This document shows positions 36,119 through 46,187 of a stretch of DNA of 64,000 bases, in pieces. Location: positions 4,059,501-4,123,500 of the forward strand of contig NC_012796.1 of assembly GCF_000010665.1 (NCBI RefSeq), in the 5' to 3' direction. The position numbers were made by a program, and so were the translations under genes. This DNA comes from Solidesulfovibrio magneticus RS-1 (GTDB taxonomy: Bacteria > Desulfobacterota > Desulfovibrionia > Desulfovibrionales > Desulfovibrionaceae). Each line of letters starts with the position of its first letter. The first letter of the stretch is position 1. The notes below the pieces were generated by a model that ran no database searches, was not told the DNA's origin, and saw only the letters and a program-made list of their open reading frames with translations.

Positions 36119-39100
36119 CTAATCGCCGCTGTCGCCCGTTATTGCTTTGACTTCAGCTAAAAGAGATCCAAACTTTCCGTAATTGACCTTCACGCCATCG
36201 TTGAGGTCGAGAGTGATGCGCTGATCGGCGTAGTAGCGGAGAAGTTCGTCGAATTCTCTTAGCTCCTGCTGCTTTTTGCGCATTGTATCCAGCTCTTTTT
36301 GCAGCTTCTTGGCGGCACTTGCAGAACTGGCATTGTCTTTTTCCTTATCCAGGAACTCTATGCGGGCATTATATTTGCCCTGCAGGGGGGTGACGTACAT
36401 GGAGCGCATACGGGCCAGGGTATTTTCGTTATAGCGGTGCAGGTAGACGAGGCACTCGAAGGCCTTATGTTTACCACTGGAGAAGAGCCAGTATATGGGG
36501 CGCTTCTTGTAAACCTTGAGGTGATGCTCCCTGAAGAATTTCTGGCTAATGAAGCGGCGGATGGTGTCAATAGGCTTTTCGCCATGCTTAGGGTCAAGGC
36601 TGTCGGCGACGAACTTTAGGTTATCCTCTAAAGTTTCGGATTGCCAGGCGACCCTGATGAACTCCACGAATCGCTTTGTGGCGTCATCCTCGAACCAGTC
36701 GTCATCCATTATGGGCACTATGCCGTCCTCGTCAGCCGGGAAGCTGGTGTAGCGAGAGGGATCAAAGCCTTGGTTGCCACTGTGAGCATAGATTAATCCC
36801 GGTTCATCAAGGGAGTAACGGCCCATCGCGCAGCCGATCATGTACGAAATGAGTTCACGAACAGTGTCTGCTTTTAGCAATTCCTTGTATTCAATCTCTG
36901 ACTTTCCAGGGCCGTATCGATGGAGCGGGTTGGCAAATAGAGTGATTTTATTGAGATCAGCCTTTGCATGCCCCAGTTCATTTTCTAAACCATAGCCTTT
37001 GATAAAATAACAATCTATATTATTTTCAATTTCAAGCAACTTGTTTGTTTGATTTTGACAAGAGCATGTCATTGTTAAGTATGATTGGCTGATGGTTGGC
37101 TTAGCATTTTCCCTCACAAGAGGGGATGCCCGAAAGTCCCATGACGTTTCGCGCGAGTCCCAGTCGTCTCTTGAAATTGTTATTGCAAGCTCGATAGATG
37201 TTCTTGTCAAGTTGTCGCATAGACAAACAGGCAGCTTCAGAATCGATCCTTCTCCGAAATCGACTGTTGGGGCAAATGCAGACAGAATATATTTAGCAAC
37301 ATTCGAATTAAGTATTCCTAGCAATGATATAATATCACTTTCATCATCAGGAAATATGACCGACCCATTACTTTCGAACGTGAATCCCTCTGGGAAAATC
37401 CTTGAGGAAATATCTGAGATAGATATTTTTGACCACGTTATTCCGCTTTTAAAAAAGTATTGTATATTTTGCGGACGGGATCGTAATTTTCCCGTCGGTG
37501 AGTAAAAGTTTTTAATTTCTTTCCCGTCATTCTCCCAGTTAAGCAAATATTCATGATTCCCATACCACTTTCGATAATCGCCACCTTTTGTGCACGGGAA
37601 CCATTTATGGGTTCTGTTTTCGGATTTTCCAATGCAACTAGTCATTAAGCATGAGACTTCATGCCAATAGCGGAGAAAAGTGTCGTTATGACCAGTCTTT
37701 ATTCCTTGCTTTGCTTTCGCAATATCATTAATTGTTTTAAAATTTTTAAAGTTATCTCTTAATTTTTTGCTTAGTTTGTAAGAAGAGAGAATAAGTCCAG
37801 GAATATTATAAAAACTCGACAAATTTGTATTTTGCCATGCGTTAGAAAAAAAGTTATTAATAAGAACATTGTTTGAATTGACTTCTCCCTGTTTGTCATA
37901 TAGCTTTTTAAATCTGGCTGCATATCCTGGAGTGTTGGTGTTTTGTATTATAAAGGCACAGCTTCCAAAGTCTGGCCCCCAAACTCCTCTTCCATTGTCT
38001 GTCAATAACAGTAAAGTATTTTTTTTAAGAATATACTCCCGCAAATAAAAGAATGTCGGCATCGACATCCAGTTTGGTGTTGTTATCATCCCAGCGTATG
38101 CTTTTTCTTCTCCCATAGACAAGCATCTAAAAATAAAACATCCATAAATATCTTGTGAATAACCATTGTATTCTTCGTTTACAAAATTTTTAAGCTTTTC
38201 GTTGAAATAGCCTGACCCCATATACGGGGGGTTTGTAATAACATTGCTATATTGCTTGGCTAACACTTTTGATTGTTGGACTAGCGGCAACAACATTTTG
38301 GCATATCGCCGAGATTCCATATCATAAGCCTGCAATGACTTAGCGACCAGCTTCTCCAGCCTGGGTAGTGCCTGCTTAAGCCGGTCATGAACCGACAGCA
38401 GCGAACCAAAGGTCTTGCCATTTTCAAAGAGGTTCAGCAGTGAGAATAACTCGTCCTTCGTGACTTCCGGTTTCTCGGTTTCACTCAGGGTCCCTTGGGT
38501 CATCTTGGGCTGAACCAGGGTCAACTGCTGTGCCCCTTTGCTGCCGATCTCCCTGACCCGGTCGCGAAGTAGCACGCTGGCCACAGTATCAACATCCAGC
38601 CCCTTGCTTTCTTGGATGGCCAGGATGTTCAGCTTGGCGGGGTTCTCGGGATCGAGAATACGGCGGTCATCAGCCCGTGCTTTCATGAGGACGGTGAATC
38701 GAGCAAGTTGAGCCGCGCGATCGTCGATATCCAACCCGTAGAGGTTCTTCTCCAGGATAAGCCGAGGGATGTCCCTGGTGCGGTAGCCGCGCTCCTGGTA
38801 AATGTCCTTGAACAAGTCATAGGCTTCGGCAAGGATGTGACCAGACCCGCAAGCTGGATCCATGAACGTCAGTTCTTCTGGGTTAAGCTCTTTGGGGGTA
38901 ATGGCATCCAGCTTGGCCTGGACTTCTGGCTCCTGTTCGGCAGGCTCGATGTAAAATTCCATTTTCCCCTTAATGGAGGAGCCGGGGTAAGTCGTGAGCC
39001 ATTTACGACCCAAGGTGTTCTGGACCATGTACTTAACGATCCAGTTGGGGGTGAAAAGCTGCGTGGCCGCAGGAATATCCTCGCTCTTGACCACCTTGCC

Positions 39101-39775
39101 GATGACCTGGTCTTTCTTTTCCGAGATATAAAATTGGTACAGCCAGCCCACGATCTCAATCTCGGACCAGTTCTCCTCCGGGATATCGTTGACCAGTTTG
39201 CGGATGGGCGAATTTGACTGGAGCAGATTTTGGGGGAGCAGGAGTTCCGTGGCGTCATTGACCGCCTCGAACAGCGCTGGCATGACGCGATGGAGCGCAT
39301 TGCACTGCTTTATCAAAAGCATCTGGTATAATTCAGCGTCTTTATCGCCAGTCAGACGCAATTCCGTCACCTTGTCCTTGTCCAGTCCCGGGAGGTCAAC
39401 GCTGGTAGCCTTCTCCAGAATTTCCGGGATGTCAGAACCACTGGGGTTACTTAGCACGCGATACCCATGCCCAAGGTAATCGTGCAGTTCCATGTACCGC
39501 AGGGCGGTAAAGCGGTTGAACCAAGTATAAGCGACTTCCTCCATGACCTGGGTGAAGCCATTGAGCGTAATCCTGTCTTCCAATTTTTTTCGGCTTGCAG
39601 CCACTTCCTTCGGGAAAGGACGCCCGGCAATGATTGCAACATCACCCGCGACTTCCGCTGGCTCGATTTTCTTTTCGGAGAGGCCAAGGACACTGGCCCT
39701 GTCCGTCACGGCCTGAATAAATTCGCGACGAGCCTGAGGAGCATAGGTCTTTAAGATATTGCGATTTATGGGCAT
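36119..39775 (-). CDS. pglX: BREX adenine-specific DNA methyltransferase PglX
   Basis: A 1218-residue type 1 PglX. The N-terminal part is the BREX-specific region, followed by motif I FMDPACGSGHILAEA near residue 300 and motif IV TNPPYMGSGYFN near 515, typical of gamma-class N6-adenine methylases. It methylates the host recognition site so that BREX can tell self from phage. The start at 39775 (MPINRNILK) is preferred, with GAGGG six bases upstream. The central stretch (about 37000-38300) is much more AT-rich than the ends and probably holds the target recognition domain. No frameshift is seen, so the gene looks functional. Confidence 0.95.
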   Translation of the reverse strand: MPINRNILKTYAPQARREFIQAVTDRASVLGLSEKKIEPAEVAGDVAIIAGRPFPKEVAASRKKLEDRITLNGFTQVMEEVAYTWFNRFTALRYMELHDYLGHGYRVLSNPSGSDIPEILEKATSVDLPGLDKDKVTELRLTGDKDAELYQMLLIKQCNALHRVMPALFEAVNDATELLLPQNLLQSNSPIRKLVNDIPEENWSEIEIVGWLYQFYISEKKDQVIGKVVKSEDIPAATQLFTPNWIVKYMVQNTLGRKWLTTYPGSSIKGKMEFYIEPAEQEPEVQAKLDAITPKELNPEELTFMDPACGSGHILAEAYDLFKDIYQERGYRTRDIPRLILEKNLYGLDIDDRAAQLARFTVLMKARADDRRILDPENPAKLNILAIQESKGLDVDTVASVLLRDRVREIGSKGAQQLTLVQPKMTQGTLSETEKPEVTKDELFSLLNLFENGKTFGSLLSVHDRLKQALPRLEKLVAKSLQAYDMESRRYAKMLLPLVQQSKVLAKQYSNVITNPPYMGSGYFNEKLKNFVNEEYNGYSQDIYGCFIFRCLSMGEEKAYAGMITTPNWMSMPTFFYLREYILKKNTLLLLTDNGRGVWGPDFGSCAFIIQNTNTPGYAARFKKLYDKQGEVNSNNVLINNFFSNAWQNTNLSSFYNIPGLILSSYKLSKKLRDNFKNFKTINDIAKAKQGIKTGHNDTFLRYWHEVSCLMTSCIGKSENRTHKWFPCTKGGDYRKWYGNHEYLLNWENDGKEIKNFYSPTGKLRSRPQNIQYFFKSGITWSKISISDISSRIFPEGFTFESNGSVIFPDDESDIISLLGILNSNVAKYILSAFAPTVDFGEGSILKLPVCLCDNLTRTSIELAITISRDDWDSRETSWDFRASPLVRENAKPTISQSYLTMTCSCQNQTNKLLEIENNIDCYFIKGYGLENELGHAKADLNKITLFANPLHRYGPGKSEIEYKELLKADTVRELISYMIGCAMGRYSLDEPGLIYAHSGNQGFDPSRYTSFPADEDGIVPIMDDDWFEDDATKRFVEFIRVAWQSETLEDNLKFVADSLDPKHGEKPIDTIRRFISQKFFREHHLKVYKKRPIYWLFSSGKHKAFECLVYLHRYNENTLARMRSMYVTPLQGKYNARIEFLDKEKDNASSASAAKKLQKELDTMRKKQQELREFDELLRYYADQRITLDLNDGVKVNYGKFGSLLAEVKAITGDSGD

Positions 39776-39812
39776 GAGAGTCCCTCTTTTATTCGAGCTG
39801 TCGTTAGGCACG

Positions 39813-42800
39813 TTACTGGAGCTTGATCCGGACGTCCCCGGTCAATTCCGCAAGCAGGGTCTTTCTAAGGGCCTCTACGAAGGCATTAACGTCCTCGGGC
39901 GATTCAAGGTAACTATTCGCCGCGATGGCACTTGGCTTGATGACTTTTGTCGTCTTGGAGGGCTTTTTTGGATTTTCTGGGTCGGGGGACGATTTCATCC
40001 GTTCAATCTGGTCTAGAGCGTCTTCCACTGCTTGATCAAACTCTTCAAGCTGGTAGGAGATGTCCGGGATGCTGGTTTCCTCGGCAACATGTAATTTTAC
40101 CTTCTGCAGGGGGAGGAGTACATGGTTCCGGAAGTCTACATCAGCCCTCATGGCGTCCAATCCCTTGGTCACGTTGACGATTTTAGCATCAAGTTCGAGG
40201 AGCGCTTTTGCTCGCCGCTCTTCCACAAGTTTTTCATTAATGGCGGAAATAGTTGAGACGAGACCGTCAACATCCTTGAGCATCCCATAAGGCGCTGGTA
40301 CTTCAGCGATGGTATGCAGCTGCTTCAAAGCTGGTCCTGCATTAATATCCTTGTACAATGCTGCCTGGTTTTTGCCAAATTCACCCAAAGACTTAATCAG
40401 CTTCTCCCAAGTGGGACGCTGATTGGTGTAGAAGTCTAGCAGTTCATGAATGTCTTCACAGGTGTCAAGCAACTCGTTACGCTTCTCATTAAACCGGCTT
40501 ATGAACTCAAAGGTATCTCGTATGCCAAGTACCTTCTGAATTACGGCCAAGCCTCGTGTGATCTCTTTTCCTCCTGGGTAACTTCCAGTTAGGGCTAATT
40601 GTTGGTATTTGTTTAATTCCTTTTGCCAGCGTCCCAACTCACCGCGAATGGTCCGTTCCAGGTCGTCCAGTGTCTCCGGACCTATCTTGCCGAACAAATC
40701 CTGACAGAGCTTGCGAGCTTTCTCGATTTGCTCTTTGGAAGGCACCTTGCGCTTCATAATCTTGACGGACTTCCACTTGCCCACCTTGAGCATGGACTCA
40801 ACAGCATCCTTTGGCTCCAGATTTGAGCCATCGGAGAGAAGGTTGATTTCACCGGCCATGAACAGGCGAGCAACGAGGAGCACGATTTCAAATTCGGGCC
40901 AACCGTAGGGTTTACATCCGAAATGCTCTACAAGCTCACTCAGAAGCACCGGGTGGTTCTTGAGAATCAAAAGGCTGATGAACTCCCGTACTTCTCTAAT
41001 CGCGTCAGTATTGACTTCCGTAAGGCCCTTCTCAAGCTCAAGCTGGCTCACATCGTTGGACAGGAGAACCGCACGAATTTCCTTGCTTGGATCATCGCTC
41101 AGGGTCTTAACGTAGCAAAATTTATTGTAAAGATTTTGGACGATGTAATCGAGGGTCTCTTCGGCGGCAATGCGAGGTGTTGCCGCCTTAAAGCTAAGGG
41201 TCTGACCCATGGCATAGAAATCTGCGTCCAGGACCATTTTCTCCATTAACATGATAATTCGACTTCTTCGGTCTCTATTCTCACGTTGACGATCTTCAAG
41301 AATTTTCTCAAAGCTATGAGTATTAGCGGACGTCCCCTTTTGTTTAATGTATTTATCGGTTTGAATCCATATCCGGACTTCTCTCCCCAACTCTTTACTG
41401 TCTTTGAGTTTGATAACAGCGCGACCATAGTGCTCCGAAGAGTACGTGATACACCGCAGGGCATCGAATGAGCTGTACTCATCTGAAAGAGGTGTAACCA
41501 CCTCAATACCAATTTCTTGGTCCAGTTTTGCCCCATAAGGATGCCCATCCAAAAGGCGGTTGAATGGGTAATCCCGTCTGTTGGGTTTGTAGCGGTGTTG
41601 CTTTTGATCCTTGAGGATTTCAACGTAGATTATTTCAGCCAGGAGTTTCACTTCTTCGCTGCTGCTGATTTCAACGTTTTTGATTTCACGGGTGACGTTG
41701 CGTTCCTCGTTAGTCAAGAAGAAATACAAGTCACCATTGCGGCTAATAAGTGTCTGCTTTTCCAGTCGTTGGAGGGCTTCCTCGATATTCCGTTTCAGGG
41801 TCAGTCTGTCCGCGTCAACCTCATCGATAAACAAGGTAACGAGGTTATCCACGTTGGGCTTGATGATATCTACATAGCGGATAAGAAAAAGGGTTTGAAG
41901 AAGTTGGATGTCGAAAGGTTTTTTGAGGCCGTCATTCTCATGAGCTTGGTCGATGGTTCGCTTGACAGCAGTATCCAAAAAGCTCTCTATTGCTGGGTAG
42001 AACTGGTATAATGGAACGAGTGCCCCAATTTCCTTTTCAGAAATGTTTTTGGCTGCGGACTGGAAGGCGTCGAGCATGGAACGTTCACCACGGCTCAGAT
42101 GCAGACCTGTTGCCCCTGCCTTCCTGATGGATTCAAAGATCTTTTGAACAAGTTGGAAATGGTAAGGAACAAATGGATAATTAGCGATGAAGTCCTGTTT
42201 GTCTTTGAAGGTCTTCAGGCTCGCGCTGTCATATGAGAAACTCAGTTGGCTCTTCAGGATGTCGCCCTTGGATTCAAAAAGATTGGCGAGTTGCTCCGCG
42301 ACTTCCGGCTTCTTTTCGAGCAGACGGGCCTGAATGACTTCGTCCGTGTTGGAGCTGGAAAGCGAAAGGCGCGTATTAAATCGTCCCTGAATCTTGGAGA
42401 AGTCGTTAGCCTTTGCCGATTTCAAGTCACCGAGGATGGCATCGATGTCTTCCTGGGAGGTAACGACGACCCAAGCCCTTCCTTGGCACACTCGCCCGAG
42501 ATCTTCAGTGATGGTCTGGAGATTGAGCATAAGTTGCCCATCACTTCCAATGAACTGCCCAACCTCATCAACCAGAAAAATTATCCTGTGGTCCTTCCCT
42601 TGCCGGTCCAGGTATTCCTTCACACGTTTTGCAAAATTTTGGATCGTGATGCCCTGGTCATCTTCGGCCTTGTCAAACCAATCTTCAGCGGCTTTTTCGC
42701 TTTGCTCCAGGCACTTAGCGAATGCGGCTACAACATGATCTCGATAAAAACGGTAGTCATCTCGTTGTTCAGTCCAATTCTCACCTGAAACTTCTTTGTA

Positions 42801-43379
42801 AATATTACAGAATAAATCATATTTTCCTTGGAATGTCAGATGGCGCTCTAATTCTGCAACGTGAGGGAAAACATTTGAAAAACCTTGAATTTCATTAAAC
42901 ACATTCCAAAAAACCGAAAGCAGCGTGCCCCTTCCGTCTTTAGAGTCGGCACGGCTATCGATATTAAAGAGAACCACATCAGTGTTGCCAACAGTGATTT
43001 TTTTGATGTCGGCGAGCAGCAAGGGATCTTTTATTTTTGAATCAAAGAACTCTACGGCTTTTTTGATCTGTTTTGATTTTGACTCATGGGCTTCACGGTT
43101 ATTGAGAAGATAAGAAAGAATCTTGATGAAGTGAGATTTTCCGGATCCAAAGAAGCCAGACACCCATACGCCGATTCGACTATTGAGATTGGGATCATGC
43201 TTGTTGACTATAGCATTAATGTATGTTTCAAAAAATTTTCTAAAATGCTGATCTAATTCCTTTGTTACCACATATTCGTCTAGCTCTTGCCAAACAATGG
43301 CTTCATCGCGCTGATCAGCCTTGACGACGCCATTAATGGGACGAAAAAGATCTTTGCAAAAGAGGTTTCTGATCTGCAT
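39813..43379 (-). CDS. brxC: BREX P-loop protein BrxC
   Basis: A 1188-residue BrxC (DUF6079 group). The P-loop GFFGSGKS is at residues 75-82, preceded by ELDEYVVTKELDQHFRKFF, a family hallmark. Later features include IIFLVDEVGQFIGSDGQL (Walker B-like) and long helical segments. BrxC is a large ATPase required for BREX. The start at 43379 (MQIRNLFCKDLF) is preferred: it matches the family N-terminus and GGAG precedes it. The frame is open 11 codons upstream, overlapping brxB. The downstream gap to pglX is 37 bases. Confidence 0.95.
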   Translation of the reverse strand: MQIRNLFCKDLFRPINGVVKADQRDEAIVWQELDEYVVTKELDQHFRKFFETYINAIVNKHDPNLNSRIGVWVSGFFGSGKSHFIKILSYLLNNREAHESKSKQIKKAVEFFDSKIKDPLLLADIKKITVGNTDVVLFNIDSRADSKDGRGTLLSVFWNVFNEIQGFSNVFPHVAELERHLTFQGKYDLFCNIYKEVSGENWTEQRDDYRFYRDHVVAAFAKCLEQSEKAAEDWFDKAEDDQGITIQNFAKRVKEYLDRQGKDHRIIFLVDEVGQFIGSDGQLMLNLQTITEDLGRVCQGRAWVVVTSQEDIDAILGDLKSAKANDFSKIQGRFNTRLSLSSSNTDEVIQARLLEKKPEVAEQLANLFESKGDILKSQLSFSYDSASLKTFKDKQDFIANYPFVPYHFQLVQKIFESIRKAGATGLHLSRGERSMLDAFQSAAKNISEKEIGALVPLYQFYPAIESFLDTAVKRTIDQAHENDGLKKPFDIQLLQTLFLIRYVDIIKPNVDNLVTLFIDEVDADRLTLKRNIEEALQRLEKQTLISRNGDLYFFLTNEERNVTREIKNVEISSSEEVKLLAEIIYVEILKDQKQHRYKPNRRDYPFNRLLDGHPYGAKLDQEIGIEVVTPLSDEYSSFDALRCITYSSEHYGRAVIKLKDSKELGREVRIWIQTDKYIKQKGTSANTHSFEKILEDRQRENRDRRSRIIMLMEKMVLDADFYAMGQTLSFKAATPRIAAEETLDYIVQNLYNKFCYVKTLSDDPSKEIRAVLLSNDVSQLELEKGLTEVNTDAIREVREFISLLILKNHPVLLSELVEHFGCKPYGWPEFEIVLLVARLFMAGEINLLSDGSNLEPKDAVESMLKVGKWKSVKIMKRKVPSKEQIEKARKLCQDLFGKIGPETLDDLERTIRGELGRWQKELNKYQQLALTGSYPGGKEITRGLAVIQKVLGIRDTFEFISRFNEKRNELLDTCEDIHELLDFYTNQRPTWEKLIKSLGEFGKNQAALYKDINAGPALKQLHTIAEVPAPYGMLKDVDGLVSTISAINEKLVEERRAKALLELDAKIVNVTKGLDAMRADVDFRNHVLLPLQKVKLHVAEETSIPDISYQLEEFDQAVEDALDQIERMKSSPDPENPKKPSKTTKVIKPSAIAANSYLESPEDVNAFVEALRKTLLAELTGDVRIKLQ

Positions 43380-43404
43380 TAGCTTGATCTCCTGAGAGTG
43401 AGAT

Positions 43405-43980
43405 TTAGGCAACCAGCCTGAACGCGCGGTAATAATTACTTTCTTTCATCGTCCCAAATAGCCTGAGGCCTTGACCATCGAATTCGCCTGGGTAAAAAAT
43501 AACGAGGGGCGTGTCCCCCATAAGGGGGTGCAGGCTGTTCAGCAACGTATGGGTCCGCAGCATCGGCCACGAACTCCCGACGCCGGACATGAGGACCAAT
43601 TCCTGTTTTTCTGGCTGGGTGACTTGCACAAAATACTGAGCGATCTTTTGCTCATGGAGAGGACCCTTGAGAGCCTTTAGGAGTTCAGCATCTCCTTTTT
43701 CCCGTTGAAGCTGAAATGCCCTCGTTAGCAGCCTTCGCTCTTGCAGATAATCTATGAGAAGCTGAAAAAGATTAATATGTCGAAATCGTATGCCAGATTT
43801 GCGCTTTGGCAACTGATCCTCTATGGTTTCTATAAATGCTCGGACCTGCAACTCGTTGGCAGGTGGATAATCGAAGACATAAAAACCAATTTCATTTCCA
43901 AGGCCGGCATTCGATAGGAGTTCTTTAGAAACAAGCCTGTCAATTATTTTGTTCAGACGAGATTCAAACGTTGTGCTCAT
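43405..43980 (-). CDS. brxB: BREX protein BrxB (DUF1788)
   Basis: A 191-residue BrxB. Features: SRLNKIIDRLVSKELLS, FYVFDYPPANEL, VSGVGSSWPMLRTHTLLNSL and PLVIFYPGEFDGQGLRLFG, typical of DUF1788. The start at 43980 overlaps the brxA stop in ATGA, indicating tight coupling, and its end lies close to brxC. A required part of BREX with unknown biochemistry. Confidence 0.94.
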   Translation of the reverse strand: MSTTFESRLNKIIDRLVSKELLSNAGLGNEIGFYVFDYPPANELQVRAFIETIEDQLPKRKSGIRFRHINLFQLLIDYLQERRLLTRAFQLQREKGDAELLKALKGPLHEQKIAQYFVQVTQPEKQELVLMSGVGSSWPMLRTHTLLNSLHPLMGDTPLVIFYPGEFDGQGLRLFGTMKESNYYRAFRLVA

Positions 43981-44648
43981 TGGATGGCCTCCAGGCATTC
44001 GCGTGTATATCGCAATGCATCATTATCAAGAAGATTTTTAACTTCTGGGAGTAGCGAGAAATGAATAATCTTTAAGTTTCGAGTAGAATCAATAATTTTG
44101 GCTTCGGCAAGTATTCTAAATACAACCTGCCGAATCTTTTTTATTGTTGAATCTGACCATTCTACGACAGTCGGATCTATTTGCTTGCACTCCTCAAAAT
44201 ATGCATCCCATTCACGATATGTCACTTGACTCTGAAATGTCTTTAGCTGAAGATTTACGACGTTTCTTATGAAATCTCCAAGAATACGACTATGCATAAT
44301 AGCTGCCGCCAACAAGGTTTGCACAGCCTGTTCATGAGAGCCATCACGAATCATAATCCAAAAATCTTCATGTAGGGGGAGTAATCTATTTCGGATGAGC
44401 TTTGATTGTCGCCGCGTGGTGGCGGGGCTGCGCTTCTGGAGAACATTGTCCATTAAAAGCGCCGCGTAAAACGCCTTTTCGTCAAGGCCTTGCAAAAGAA
44501 GGTCGGCGATTTTACGGCTCTCGTTAACCATTAAAGAGCCTGCAACGATCTCGCCATTAAATCGGGGTTCTGGCACGGAAGTCCCTTGAAGGTGATGTTG
44601 AGAATAATACTTTTCAGGTTGTCTGAACTCTGCAGATCTCAATACCAC
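43977..44648 (-). CDS. brxA: BREX protein BrxA (DUF1819)
   Basis: A 223-residue BrxA. Family text: SLMVNESRKIADLLLQGLD, LLMDNVLQKRSPATTRRQS and IRNRLLPLHEDF, then AAAIMHSRILGDFIRNVV. BrxA is a small DNA-binding protein at the head of type 1 BREX operons. No ATG precedes the conserved N-terminus; the GTG at 44648 is used, and a TTG two codons later is possible. There is no BrxR regulator in the usual upstream place, but an inverted repeat lies 69 bases upstream. Confidence 0.9.
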   Translation of the reverse strand: MVLRSAEFRQPEKYYSQHHLQGTSVPEPRFNGEIVAGSLMVNESRKIADLLLQGLDEKAFYAALLMDNVLQKRSPATTRRQSKLIRNRLLPLHEDFWIMIRDGSHEQAVQTLLAAAIMHSRILGDFIRNVVNLQLKTFQSQVTYREWDAYFEECKQIDPTVVEWSDSTIKKIRQVVFRILAEAKIIDSTRNLKIIHFSLLPEVKNLLDNDALRYTRECLEAIQ

Positions 44649-44716
44649 CCGCCCGATCTGGCGTAAATCCTCGACAGAGAAATATGTTAATTAAAATTCA
44701 ACCAGCTAAAATAATG

Positions 44717-44733
44717 GGATATTATCAATATCC
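44717..44733. promoter_or_regulatory. palindrome upstream of brxA
   Basis: GGATATT-ATC-AATATCC is a perfect 7-bp inverted repeat in an AT-rich tract, 69 bases upstream of the brxA start and next to a CCATTTTCGA motif. It is a plausible operator for BREX control. Confidence 0.5.
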
Positions 44734-44924
44734 ATTTTCGAGAGGGCGGATCCAGGGTGCGAGACGGTGTGCCGCAGGAGATTGGGAGGGGCGGATTAAG
44801 CTTTTCCTTAGGCTGATTTGAGGTGATGCTCGAAATAAGCACCCGTGGTCCTGGCATACTGCATAGCCAAAGGAGCAAAAGGTGCAGTCTCAATAATATT
44901 CACATTACTAAGGAAGTAGTTGTG

Positions 44925-45446
44925 CTAATACGATTCAGAATGCTCTTTGTGCTTCTCCCAGTTATCCATATAGATCTTGGCCATCTCCATGTCCCGAATA
45001 ATCAATAAATTTTCAGCGTTTTTCTCTTCTGCAGCTTTTGTAAAATTGAAAGATCCCGTGACAACAATGGAGCCATCGAGAATCATCACCTTGTTGTGAG
45101 CGATGGCATGTTTGTCGTCGATATACACAGGGATTCCTTCGTTTTTCAGAAAGGTAGCTCCCGTATAGCGCTCCGATCGTTGGCTCTTGTCCAGAATCGC
45201 TTCGATTTTCACGCCACGCTTCGTAGCATCCACCAGGGCTTTGGCAATGGAGGCCGATGTGAAGCTGTAGGCCTGGACGAGAATGGAATCCTTGGCTTGG
45301 CCGATGGTGGCAACCAGGGCGTCCTGTGCCCCGCCCCGGGGTGAGAAATAAACCTGCACAGAAGTGTGCTGCAGGGTCAGGTCGTAGGCATAGGCCGGCA
45401 AGCACCAGAGGGCAACGGCAAAACAAATAATCGCTATTTTTCTCAT
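44925..45446 (-). CDS. exported phospholipase-D-like nuclease
   Basis: A 173-residue PLD-superfamily nuclease. The signal peptide is MRKIAIICFAVALWCLPAYA. One HKD motif, HNKVMILDGSIVVTGSFNFT, is present, as in the Nuc/EndA group that dimerises to form one active site. Upstream text VQVYFSPRGGAQDAL and SILVQAYSFTS fit the family. It follows the SNase-like gene by 34 bases in a probable two-gene operon of exported nucleases. It likely cuts DNA in the periplasm or outside the cell. Confidence 0.9.
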   Translation of the reverse strand: MRKIAIICFAVALWCLPAYAYDLTLQHTSVQVYFSPRGGAQDALVATIGQAKDSILVQAYSFTSASIAKALVDATKRGVKIEAILDKSQRSERYTGATFLKNEGIPVYIDDKHAIAHNKVMILDGSIVVTGSFNFTKAAEEKNAENLLIIRDMEMAKIYMDNWEKHKEHSESY

Positions 45447-45480
45447 CGGTTAGCTCTTGAAAAAACTAATTCCTGTCGCT

Positions 45481-45936
45481 CTACTCGGACCACAGCCCCT
45501 TCTTCTCGTCTCTGCACTGCAATTCCCAGGCGTTCCAGCCGACACATTCCGGGGTGAACTGGTTGCGGCATAGCTTCATGTTCACGCGAGCCAGACAGGC
45601 TTTGGCCAAAACGTTGGCGATGTCCTCTTGGCCGACAATTATCCGGGCCACGGCCACCCCGTCCTTGCCCCGGCCCATGGGGATCACCTCGGCCACGTTG
45701 TCCCACTGGTGACACCAGGACGCGGTCCTTTTCGTGGCCGCCTCGGCATGTTTCGCATCGGCTTGTGGGACGGTGATGGCGAATAGGCGAATTCGCTCAA
45801 TCTGCCCGTCCGACTTAGCGATGTCCAGGGTCGCGCCGTCGATGACCGTGACCACTTTGCCCGAAAAATTTTCGGACGCGAGGGCTGACGTCGCTACCAG
45901 CACGGAAAAGAAAATGGAGAAAAGGAGGATTTTCAA
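45481..45936 (-). CDS. exported staphylococcal-nuclease-like protein
   Basis: A 151-residue protein with a signal peptide (MKILLFSIFFSVLVATSALA). The rest follows the thermonuclease/SNase fold: GKVVTVIDGATLDIAKS, RIRLFAITVPQAD, then PMGRGKDGVAVARIIVG and LAKACLARVN. The usual Asp-Pro-Glu active-site loop is changed to TVPQ and the downstream Tyr-Gly-Arg is degenerate, so activity is uncertain. Four cysteines at the end suggest disulfides, consistent with export. Partner of the PLD-like nuclease. Confidence 0.8.
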   Translation of the reverse strand: MKILLFSIFFSVLVATSALASENFSGKVVTVIDGATLDIAKSDGQIERIRLFAITVPQADAKHAEAATKRTASWCHQWDNVAEVIPMGRGKDGVAVARIIVGQEDIANVLAKACLARVNMKLCRNQFTPECVGWNAWELQCRDEKKGLWSE

Positions 45937-46187
45937 GGGTCACTCTACGGCTAAATTCTGAGAGGTTAATGCGTGAATACTTTAATATTTTCAAGCATAA
46001 GCTACATTTTAGAGGCAAGGTGAACTGATTTTGTTTACGGATTAAGATTCATTCATCCAAAGCTCTACGCATAGAAGGAGACAAAAACAATTTTCGTCTG
46101 AAGGCACTCTTGACGTATCATCATGAAATATTGACATAGGGTCGAGTAGCAGCGGGAAGTACGGAGGATGATATCTATGCATAATAG

